A model generated the notes under the pieces. It had not been told where the DNA came from and ran no database searches. It saw nothing but the letters and a program-made list of their open reading frames with translations. A stretch of 5,097 nt of DNA from Prevotella sp. CAG:1185 (GTDB lineage Bacteria > Bacteroidota > Bacteroidia > Bacteroidales > Bacteroidaceae): assembly GCA_000436695.1 (NCBI GenBank), contig HF992599.1, positions 1 through 5,097 of the forward strand. The letters run 5' to 3'. Shown here piece by piece: positions 1 through 4,398 of the stretch (its first letter is position 1; each line of letters begins with the position of its first letter). Made by a program: the position numbers and the translations under genes.

Positions 1-87
1 AAGCGTGTGTTTTTTCAGTTCAGGAGCAAAATATTTGCAGAACTCATCGAGAATACAGAAAATTTCTATTAAATTTGCATCAGTCAT
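1..87 (-). CDS. IS982-family-like transposase, N-terminal fragment (runs off left edge)
   Basis: Read leftward from an ATG at 87, the frame stays open for 29 codons to the window edge. The peptide begins MTDANLIEIFCILDEFCKYF and continues to APELKKHTL. The pattern of a short polar lead followed by EIFCxxDEFCKxF is what I recall from the N-terminus of IS982-family transposases common in Bacteroides. These enzymes are DDE transposases of about 290-300 residues. The catalytic domain would lie outside the window, so whether the copy is intact cannot be judged. The start is set by this match. The open frame itself is seen; the family call is recognition from a short segment, so moderate confidence. 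Confidence 0.6.
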   Translation of the reverse strand, partial: MTDANLIEIFCILDEFCKYFAPELKKHTL

Positions 88-134
88 GGGAATGGATGTT
101 TTTATGTAACTTATTGATTGTCAGCTATAAAGGT
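1..134 (-). mobile_element. Probable end of an IS982-like insertion sequence
   Basis: The transposase start lies at 87 and the next gene ends at 147, so one end of the element should fall between them. A plausible tip is near 134, where the outward strand reads ACCTTTATAGCTGACAATC, because IS982-type tips usually begin with AC. This leaves about 47 bases between tip and start codon, reasonable for the family. The other inverted repeat and the target duplication are outside the window, so the boundary is an estimate. Confidence 0.4.
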
Positions 135-146
135 ACTAAAAATATT

Positions 147-302
147 TCATTCCCACAACTTTTTCAATCGTTTTCTTATACCGAACTCACGTATTTTTAT
201 AGAGTCAGCAGGTTGTTGTGCATTCTGTTTAGCTGACGTTTGTGCTGTGGCAGACAGGATGCAGACGTTGAAGATTAATGTTATTAAATAGAGCTTCTTC
301 AT
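147..302 (-). CDS. Small exported protein, 51 residues, function unknown
   Basis: This leftward frame runs from ATG at 302 to TGA at 147-149. It begins MKKLYLITLIFNVCILSATA, a classic signal peptide with a KK n-region, a hydrophobic core and an A-x-A-Q cleavage context near residues 18-21. The predicted mature part is about 31 residues: a polar Gln/Ala segment, then a basic tail rich in Arg and Lys that ends KKLWE. There is no lipobox cysteine. A TATCTTTG -7 box lies 18 bases upstream of the start, supporting real expression. I do not recognise a family. It could be a complete secreted peptide or the surviving front of a longer protein, since the likely IS end lies only about 13 bases beyond its stop. 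Because the stop precedes that boundary, the IS itself did not create it. Confidence 0.6.
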   Translation of the reverse strand: MKKLYLITLIFNVCILSATAQTSAKQNAQQPADSIKIREFGIRKRLKKLWE

Positions 303-319
303 AATCTTGTGCCTTTTTG

Positions 320-327
320 CAAAGATA
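320..327 (-). promoter_or_regulatory. Bacteroides-type -7 box for the 51-residue gene
   Basis: The minus strand reads TATCTTTG, a perfect match to the Bacteroides TAnnTTTG -7 element. It is followed 18 bases later by the start codon at 302, giving a very short leader. No clear TTTG -33 element is seen at 19-21 bases upstream; that region reads roughly CAGAAAGC. Confidence 0.55.
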
Positions 328-361
328 GAATAGATCCTGATTGCTTTCTGATTTTTTTAGT

Positions 362-415
362 AAAAAAACATAATCATTCTTTATGGCAATGCATCTTCTG
401 ATTATGGCTTTTTTT
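362..415. terminator. Possible bidirectional terminator hairpin
   Basis: The arms CATAATCA (369-376) and TGATTATG (399-406) are a perfect 8-bp inverted repeat with a 22-base loop. Seven A residues (362-368) lie on the left and, after GC, seven T residues (409-415) on the right, so either strand would end a hairpin with a T tract. The stem is AT-rich and the loop is long, so as a terminator it would be weak. It sits behind the promoter of the 51-residue gene and could shield it from readthrough. Confidence 0.35.
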
Positions 416-640
416 GCCTGCTGAAAGTAATGTCCGTATGTCAGTTTTTGCCGTCAGTCAATACACCATCTAACAGCTTTCTCCTTATCCTTTTTGCCCT
501 ATTTCAAGCCTGGAATTTCATCATAAAGTAAAAAGTGCGTGAAAATCGTAACTTTTTCAGCTTATTATGTTTAAAGATAATATTTTTATTTCTTTTATAT
601 AATGTTTGTGTAATAAAACAATGCGCATTCACTTTCAAAC

Positions 641-712
641 TGTTAGTGGCCTGTTTACGACCCGTAACTCGGCCACTTTTCACTCAAAAGTGTGCCACTT
701 TTTATCCGTAAG
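641..712. repeat. Repeat-dense patch, possible solo insertion-sequence end (IS21-like?)
   Basis: Within 72 bases there are nested repeats. AGTGGCC (645-651) faces GGCCACT (671-677). TTACG (655-659) faces CGTAA (663-667) across three bases. CACTTTT (674-680) faces AAAAGTG (686-692) across five. GCCACTTTT occurs directly at 672-680 and 694-702, and CCGTAA recurs at 662-667 and 706-711. The patch is more GC-rich than its surroundings. Multiple short repeats of this sort are typical of transposase-binding termini such as those of IS21-family elements, but no transposase gene adjoins it, so it would be a remnant. An operator cluster is the alternative. Confidence 0.4.
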
Positions 713-790
713 TCATAGAGTTATTTTTAGGAAATCAGCGTAGATATTTTGGTCATGTATATTACAAGATAGAGTTTGTATGTGTTTTTA

Positions 791-798
791 CAAAGTTA
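791..798 (-). promoter_or_regulatory. Candidate leftward -7 box
   Basis: The minus strand reads TAACTTTG, a perfect TAnnTTTG match. A TTG lies 23 bases upstream (822-824), slightly farther than the usual 19-21. Transcription would run into the repeat patch at 641-712, where I see no open frame beyond a few codons. It may be a relic promoter of a lost gene or of a small RNA. Confidence 0.3.
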
Positions 799-830
799 GG
801 GCTATTTTTTCTGTATATCCACAAGCGCAA

Positions 831-838
831 TAAGTTTG
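831..838 (+). promoter_or_regulatory. Candidate rightward -7 box
   Basis: The plus strand reads TAAGTTTG, a TAnnTTTG match, with no good TTTG at the -33 position (the region is T-rich). The predicted start falls a few bases before the palindrome at 863-876, which would be well placed as an operator. No gene follows for over 300 bases, so this is weak. Confidence 0.25.
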
Positions 839-862
839 ATTTACTGTTATCGTATTGCTGTC

Positions 863-876
863 ATTGTCATGACAAT
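863..876. promoter_or_regulatory. 14-bp perfect palindrome, operator-like
   Basis: ATTGTCATGACAAT is an exact palindrome that could bind a dimeric regulator. A second exact palindrome, TTTTACGTAAAA, lies at 905-916, and TTTTACG also occurs at 882-888. No adjacent gene identifies the regulator. Confidence 0.3.
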
Positions 877-904
877 ATATCTTTTACGCTAAATAGAGTA
901 TATG

Positions 905-916
905 TTTTACGTAAAA
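905..916. promoter_or_regulatory. 12-bp perfect palindrome
   Basis: TTTTACGTAAAA is an exact palindrome, with its half TTTTACG repeated 23 bases upstream at 882-888. In AT-rich DNA such palindromes can occur by chance. The pairing with the palindrome at 863-876 is the reason to list it. Confidence 0.25.
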
Positions 917-1119
917 TTTGTTGTTATTTTCTTTAACTATATGAAAATGCCAAATTTGTGAATAAAATGCTTTAATATGGAATATCCGGTCGAAAATGAG
1001 TATCATTCGGTATTTTTCCATGTAAAAATACGTTTAATATGTTAATTTATTTAAGTTAATTGGGCGGGTTTGAGAACATTTTAGGTGTAGTCGTTTTCAT
1101 ATAATTGAATATTTTTTAG

Positions 1120-1127
1120 TATTTTTG
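1120..1127 (+). promoter_or_regulatory. Candidate -7 box ahead of the two short frames
   Basis: TATTTTTG matches TAnnTTTG and lies 27 bases before the ATG at 1155, giving a normal short leader. The -33 position is only TTTC at a 21-base spacing. The placement supports expression of the short frames at 1155 and 1275 but is not proof. Confidence 0.3.
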
Positions 1128-1154
1128 TCTTCAGACTATAGGATCTTAGGTGCT

Positions 1155-1253
1155 ATGTGTAATTTGTTAGACTGGTTCTTTCATTTCATAGAACAAGGTC
1201 GTTTATACCACGTAGAGTATGGCGAAGCGATACAAAATAGGCGTTTGGTGTGA
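1155..1253 (+). CDS. Possible 32-residue protein, unknown
   Basis: The frame starts at ATG 1155 and stops at TGA 1251-1253. It reads MCNLLDWFFHFIEQGRLYHV and continues with EYGEAIQNRRLV. The composition is balanced and aromatic-rich rather than the Lys/Asn/Ile-dominated look of random AT-rich frames. A TATTTTTG box stands 27 bases upstream and a weak purine patch (TAGG) lies near the start. It is in the same frame as the 62-residue frame at 1275, with three stops between, so it may be the broken front of one older gene. I recognise no family. Confidence 0.25.
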   Translation: MCNLLDWFFHFIEQGRLYHVEYGEAIQNRRLV

Positions 1254-1274
1254 AATGTAGTCTGGACATAGTGA

Positions 1275-1463
1275 ATGTGTTTGATTGGCTCTGTATTTGA
1301 TACAATCCGTAATCTTACAAGTCAATGCAATCATAGTCTTGAACAAGTCAATGATAGATATCCGAAATGTGATATATCATTCCGTGGAGATGCTATAGGT
1401 ATGAATTGTACCCTTAGGGATACAAAAAATCATGTAGGTCTTTTAATCCAAATCGGTTATTAG
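1275..1463 (+). CDS. Possible 62-residue cysteine-containing protein, unknown
   Basis: The frame starts at ATG 1275, directly after an in-frame TGA, and ends with TAG at 1461-1463. It has four cysteines (residues 2, 18, 32, 45), no signal peptide and no membrane segment. The second half has alternating hydrophobic and polar residues, with a segment reading DISFRGDAIGMNC and a C-terminus ending VGLLIQIGY, which look like beta strands of a folded domain. There is no convincing ribosome-binding site, and a weak hairpin with a T-rich tail follows the stop. It may be a real small gene or the tail of a decayed one starting around 1155. No family recognised. Confidence 0.35.
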   Translation: MCLIGSVFDTIRNLTSQCNHSLEQVNDRYPKCDISFRGDAIGMNCTLRDTKNHVGLLIQIGY

Positions 1464-1487
1464 TATTCGGTCTGGATTTTTGTTTTA
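1445..1487 (+). terminator. Weak terminator-like hairpin after the 62-residue frame
   Basis: AATCCA (1445-1450) can pair with TGGATT (1473-1478) across a 22-base loop, followed by a T-rich run that reaches about 1487. It overlaps the stop region of the frame at 1275. The stem is short and the loop long, so confidence is low. Confidence 0.22.
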
Positions 1488-1697
1488 TTTTGAGCGGATT
1501 TTCTTTATATTTTTCGTATGCATAGCGAACTATGTCAAGAAAAACAAACAAAAAGGCGCTAATAGAAACAAAAAGACGGGCTGAAAGTTTCAATGCATAA
1601 AATAGATAAAGTTATGTGTGGTCTAATGACCTCTTTACGGCAAATTCCAATGAAACATGTTGAATTGTCATTCGAAAAATAAATAATAAGGAAAAAT

Positions 1698-1928
1698 ATG
1701 ATTAGCGGAATAATTAGTGGCATATTAGCTGGCTATATTGCCAGTCGAATACAAAAAGGCGAAGGAAGTGGTTGTTTAATCAATCTCTTTCTTGGAATTA
1801 TTGGCGGATTGGTTGGAGGCTGGCTTTTTAGTCTTATAGGTATTACTGCCTATGGATGGATTGGTGAAATGATAACAGCAGTTGTCGGCGCAGTCATAGT
1901 ACTTTGGTTGTTTGCTAAACTGCGATGA
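1698..1928 (+). CDS. GlsB/YeaQ/YmgE-family (transglycosylase-associated) membrane protein
   Basis: This 76-residue protein is almost entirely hydrophobic, with three predicted membrane helices at about residues 2-17, 26-47 and 54-74. Glycine-zipper spacing is seen in all three: GIISGILAGYIASRI, then LGIIGGLVGGWLFSLIG, then a Gly/Ala/Val-rich last helix. The short loop QKGEGSGC between helices 1 and 2 and the overall length of about 80 residues fit the transglycosylase-associated protein family (Pfam Transgly_assoc). These small inner-membrane proteins are often stress-induced and of unknown mechanism; no transglycosylase activity is established. The purine-rich AAGGAAAAAT just before ATG 1698 supports the start. 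It appears to be a single gene: 234 bases to the left and 368 to the right are gene-free. A small hairpin (GGTC-TAAT-GACC, 1620-1631) lies upstream. Confidence 0.85.
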   Translation: MISGIISGILAGYIASRIQKGEGSGCLINLFLGIIGGLVGGWLFSLIGITAYGWIGEMITAVVGAVIVLWLFAKLR

Positions 1929-2053
1929 AAAAATACTAGCCATATAATTAAAGATTTAAAAAGCGTAATTATCATTTAAGGTATTATTCTTGATTAGCTG
2001 TTTTTATGTTTTCCAATTTATTTGAAGTTTACAGAAAATTGAGTTGGATAAGG

Positions 2054-2101
2054 TTACTGTTGTCGCAGTAAATTACTCGTATATAAAAGGTTACTTTATA
2101 T
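2054..2101. repeat. Phased TTACT repeats within two dyads
   Basis: TTACT occurs at 2054, 2073 and 2091, spaced 19 and 18 bases apart. The first and third copies sit in a longer AAGGTTACT repeat (2050-2058 and 2087-2095). The first also forms the dyad TTACTG-N6-CAGTAA (2054-2071), and the third lies between the arms ATATAAA (2081-2087) and TTTATAT (2095-2101). The arrangement looks like a cluster of regulator binding sites, though AT-richness raises the chance background. Confidence 0.35.
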
Positions 2102-2145
2102 TGGAGTTATTCATAAATAACAAAATAATTAGAAGTTGCAACTGA

Positions 2146-2193
2146 TACGGGTGTAAAACGATTAAACATTCAGTTGTATTACGGGTGCCAAAC
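2146..2193 (+). repeat. Direct repeat TACGGGTGnnAAAC, two copies 34 bp apart
   Basis: The copies are at 2146-2159 and 2180-2193, identical in 12 of 14 positions. They are unusually GC-rich for this region. The palindrome AGTTGCAACT (2134-2143) lies just before copy 1. A degenerate third copy, TTGGGTAAAAAAC, lies around 2251-2263, with its GGGT 70 bases after that of copy 2, roughly twice the first spacing. They lie 100-150 bases upstream of the operon start and are candidate binding sites for a regulator or for the encoded sigma factor. Confidence 0.4.
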
Positions 2194-2296
2194 TGCAGAT
2201 TGTTAATTCAAACTATAGCATTAATGTGTTCAGAAATATATGTCTTTTTATTGGGTAAAAAACATTAATCAAATATTCAAAAATGGATAAAATAGG

Positions 2297-3205
2297 ATGA
2301 AGTGTATCAGGTTGTTCTTAACATTGATGGGTGCTATATTTGTGTTTTCTTCGTCTTCCATATTGCATGCCCAAACACGTAGAGCACTTGTTATTGGCCT
2401 TGGGCAGCAGGAGGATAAGGCGTGGGGAAAGATTAATGGTGACAAAGATGTGCTGTATGTGGATAAAATACTAAAGGATGCGAAGTTCAAGGCTGGAAAT
2501 ATAAGGAAACTTGTGAATCAGCAGGCTACAAAAAAGGCAATAGTGAATGCTTTTAAGTTATTGATGGCACAATCAAGACGGGGAGATGTGATATATGTGC
2601 ATTATTCAGGGCATGGACAGCAGATGAAGGACGTTCATAATGATGAAAAGGATGGACTGGATGAGTGTTGGATTCCATACGATGCATACCGTAAGCCTTG
2701 TAAAGAAGACAGAGGTGAGAAGCATCTTACGGACGATGAGGTTAACTATTATCTGAATGCAATCCGAAATAAAATTGGGGATGTCGGAAAAATGCTTGTC
2801 GTGATAGACGCTTGTCATAGTGGTGATGCAACTCGTGGAAGTGATGATGAGGTGGTTCGCGGCGTGGAAGATATATTTGAAGCTATCAAGTCATTTATCT
2901 GGGGGAAACCATCTGAAAAAGGTAAAGAAAAAGTGGTTAATCCTAAAGCAAAAGAGAATAAGGAACGTTGGATAACCATCAGTGCTTGCAGAAGTGACCA
3001 AGTGAACATTGAAATGAAAAATCCTGTTGTAGGCAAACTGACTTACGCATTATACAAAAAGATAAAAGAAGCATCAAAGGATGACAATGATGAATTTTTT
3101 AGAAAAATAAGGATGTTTGTCAATTCAAATACTGGCAGCAGGCCGCAATATCCAGTAATGACAGGCGAAACTGATAGATACAAAATAACAGATATTATAC
3201 GATAA
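2297..3205 (+). CDS. Exported C14 caspase/metacaspase-like protease
   Basis: A 302-residue cysteine peptidase of the caspase fold (clan CD, family C14). Residues 1-25 form a signal peptide ending in ILHA before QT, so the enzyme should act in the periplasm or outside. The p20-like part begins RRALVIGLG (28-36). The catalytic histidine is His106 in HYSGHG (102-107) and the nucleophile is Cys173 in DACHSG (171-176), both intact. The DGLDECWIPYD segment (119-129) matches the metacaspase DGxDE...P.D motif, whose acidic residues shape an S1 pocket for Arg or Lys, so cleavage after basic residues is likely (inference). A Lys-rich linker (about 203-224) precedes the p10-like part, which has ITISACRSDQ (226-235) and VGKLTYAL (245-252); this linker could be a self-cleavage site. 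An in-frame TAA 9 bases upstream fixes the start at 2297. Its stop overlaps the sigma-factor start (TAATG), implying coupled translation. Confidence 0.9.
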   Translation: MKCIRLFLTLMGAIFVFSSSSILHAQTRRALVIGLGQQEDKAWGKINGDKDVLYVDKILKDAKFKAGNIRKLVNQQATKKAIVNAFKLLMAQSRRGDVIYVHYSGHGQQMKDVHNDEKDGLDECWIPYDAYRKPCKEDRGEKHLTDDEVNYYLNAIRNKIGDVGKMLVVIDACHSGDATRGSDDEVVRGVEDIFEAIKSFIWGKPSEKGKEKVVNPKAKENKERWITISACRSDQVNIEMKNPVVGKLTYALYKKIKEASKDDNDEFFRKIRMFVNSNTGSRPQYPVMTGETDRYKITDIIR

Positions 3206-3867
3206 TGTCAAAAAATATACAATTTCGAACACCGAAACAAGAGAATGAAGCACGTCTTGTTTCTGGTATGGCAGACAAAGACTTGAGTATGCAATATGAG
3301 CTATACGCATACTGTTCAGACTATTTTTGGGACAACTATAGAGGTGTGTTCTTTGCAGACGAGAAGTCTGCTGCAGAGATTCTGCAAGATACGTTCATCG
3401 CTTTTTGGGAGAATATTGAAAGGAAAAAAATCTACGTGGATGATGGAATAGTAATGGGGAAAGACGCAAAGCCACTAAATGGTAGTATCCTTACCTACTT
3501 TATGAGCATAGCCCGAAACAAATATCTGGAATATGTAAGAGAACATCCTGTCTATGCAGATCCTGAAACAGAATTGGGACGTTTGTTAAGAAAAGAAGGA
3601 TTTAATCCAAATGAATATACAGACATGCTGTATGATTCCGGTGAAAATATGATGCTCGAAATAATAGCAGATATCATATCCCATATGTCACCACGTTGCA
3701 GTCAGATACTTACAAAATTCTATTATGAAGAGAAAAAATTGGAAATAATCTTAAAGGAGATGCCCACAATAGAATCATACGCTGCCTTAAAAACTAAAAA
3801 GAATAAGTGCATGAATATGCTGAGAAAGTCAGCGAGAGAAATTTATTACAGGAAATTAAAATCATAA
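3205..3867 (+). CDS. ECF-like sigma-70 family RNA polymerase sigma factor
   Basis: A 220-residue cytoplasmic transcription factor. Region 2 spans about residues 26-115, with SAAEILQDTFIAFWENI (55-71) as the core-binding 2.2 helix and ILTYFMSIARNKYLEYVRE (95-113) as 2.3/2.4, which contacts the -10 element. An acidic linker (about 116-147) leads to region 4 (about 150-215), seen in MSPRCSQILTKFYYEEKKLEII and a C-terminal K-K-N-K-C-x-x-x-L-R-K stretch typical of a Bacteroidota ECF subgroup. Compared with standard ECF factors, there is a longer loop (about 74-93) between 2.2 and 2.3. It starts in the TAATG overlap with the caspase gene and is followed 12 bases later by the membrane protein, the classic sigma/anti-sigma arrangement. 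Family is clear; target promoters are unknown. Confidence 0.88.
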   Translation: MSKNIQFRTPKQENEARLVSGMADKDLSMQYELYAYCSDYFWDNYRGVFFADEKSAAEILQDTFIAFWENIERKKIYVDDGIVMGKDAKPLNGSILTYFMSIARNKYLEYVREHPVYADPETELGRLLRKEGFNPNEYTDMLYDSGENMMLEIIADIISHMSPRCSQILTKFYYEEKKLEIILKEMPTIESYAALKTKKNKCMNMLRKSAREIYYRKLKS

Positions 3868-3879
3868 AAGGCTATAGAC

Positions 3880-4398
3880 ATGGACGAAAAGTTTCAAGAT
3901 AGGATAGACGATTACTTACTTAATCGTATGAATGTTGATGAAAAGGAGTCTTTTTTGCATGAGATAGAACAAGATGCTGATAAAAAAGAGCAATTTGAGT
4001 TTACACAAAATGTTAAAGCCTCAATCTGCAGTCGTGAGGAGAAGTTACGGGCATTGGCTCAGTTCCAACAAAAGTATGAAAAGGAACGAAAAGCAAGAGA
4101 AATGCGTGCTACAGGTACAAGTGAAGCATGCTCTTGTCCTGCTCCACAGATTGAAGAAAGGAATATACAGTCAAAAAAGAAAATATGGTTGTGGATTTCT
4201 GGTATAGCTGCAGTGCTTGTAGTTGGATTCTTTTCCGTTAAGTTTTTATTCAACAATGGGACTTCCCCGAATGGTGAAACTGCACCGATTGAGAAGATGC
4301 GTGGTGGTGATGATGTATTCAGCCCTGTTCCTGCAGATAGTACAGACAAAGATACGATTAAGTTTAAGGTAGAAAAAGAAATAACACCTGATGAATAG
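3880..4398 (+). CDS. Single-pass membrane protein, putative anti-sigma factor
   Basis: A 172-residue protein with no close family I can name. Residues 1-75 are highly charged and helical, opening FQDRIDDYLLNRMNVDEKE, which resembles the N-terminal pattern of Bacteroidota anti-sigma-like proteins (I-x-x-Y-L...M-x-x-x-E...F). No zinc-binding HxxxCxxC motif is present, but C84 and C86 form a C-x-C pair before the membrane. One transmembrane helix lies at about 102-124 after the basic SKKK, predicting cytoplasmic N and periplasmic C sides. The periplasmic tail (about 125-172) is short and polar, rich in Pro, Asp and Lys, and contains IEKMRGGDD. Its position right after the sigma gene (12-base gap, with AAAGG upstream) supports a role in holding that factor at the membrane. 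The TPR gene starts inside its last codons. The anti-sigma role is inference from position and topology. Confidence 0.65.
   Translation: MDEKFQDRIDDYLLNRMNVDEKESFLHEIEQDADKKEQFEFTQNVKASICSREEKLRALAQFQQKYEKERKAREMRATGTSEACSCPAPQIEERNIQSKKKIWLWISGIAAVLVVGFFSVKFLFNNGTSPNGETAPIEKMRGGDDVFSPVPADSTDKDTIKFKVEKEITPDE

Larger units (their letters stand above)
303..1154. other. Gene-free region of about 850 bases
   Basis: Neither strand holds a convincing coding frame here, only short AT-driven openings. The notable contents, listed separately, are a hairpin with flanking A7/T7 (362-415), a repeat-dense patch (641-712), two divergent -7 boxes (791-838), two perfect palindromes (863-876 and 905-916), an imperfect stem (978-1020) and a forward -7 box (1120-1127). 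The stretch from about 420 to 640 shows nothing I can name. Together with the adjacent IS, it looks like a site of past insertion and decay. Confidence 0.6.
1929..2296 (+). promoter_or_regulatory. Probable control region of the caspase-sigma operon
   Basis: These 368 bases hold no coding frame on either strand. They must carry the promoter for the four-gene operon that starts at 2297, yet I find no TAnnTTTG -7 box in them, which would be consistent with use of an alternative sigma factor. The region holds two adjacent dyads (2054-2071 and 2081-2101) and direct repeats of TACGGGTGnnAAAC, each listed separately. A weak AT-only inverted repeat (ATAATTA at 1944-1950 and TAATTAT at 1966-1972) follows the upstream gene but lacks a T tract. 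Confidence 0.5.

Noticed and set aside
1532..1600. A 22-codon frame beginning MSRKTNKKALIETKRRAES
   Set aside because: Very short, Lys-rich as expected by chance in AT-rich DNA, with no promoter box or ribosome-binding site and a start codon inside a small hairpin (CATAG-CGAA-CTATG).
1801..1823. Run of GG doublets resembling a two-tetrad G-quadruplex
   Set aside because: Explained by glycine and tryptophan codons of the glycine-zipper membrane helix in the 76-residue protein.
1944..1972. AT-only inverted repeat after the 76-residue gene as a terminator
   Set aside because: The stem contains only A-T pairs, the loop is 15 bases and no T tract follows.
2269..3310. Several leftward open frames of 61-73 codons opposite the caspase and sigma genes
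   Set aside because: They lie antisense to genes with clear motifs, lack their own domains, and are explained as shadows of the coding strand.
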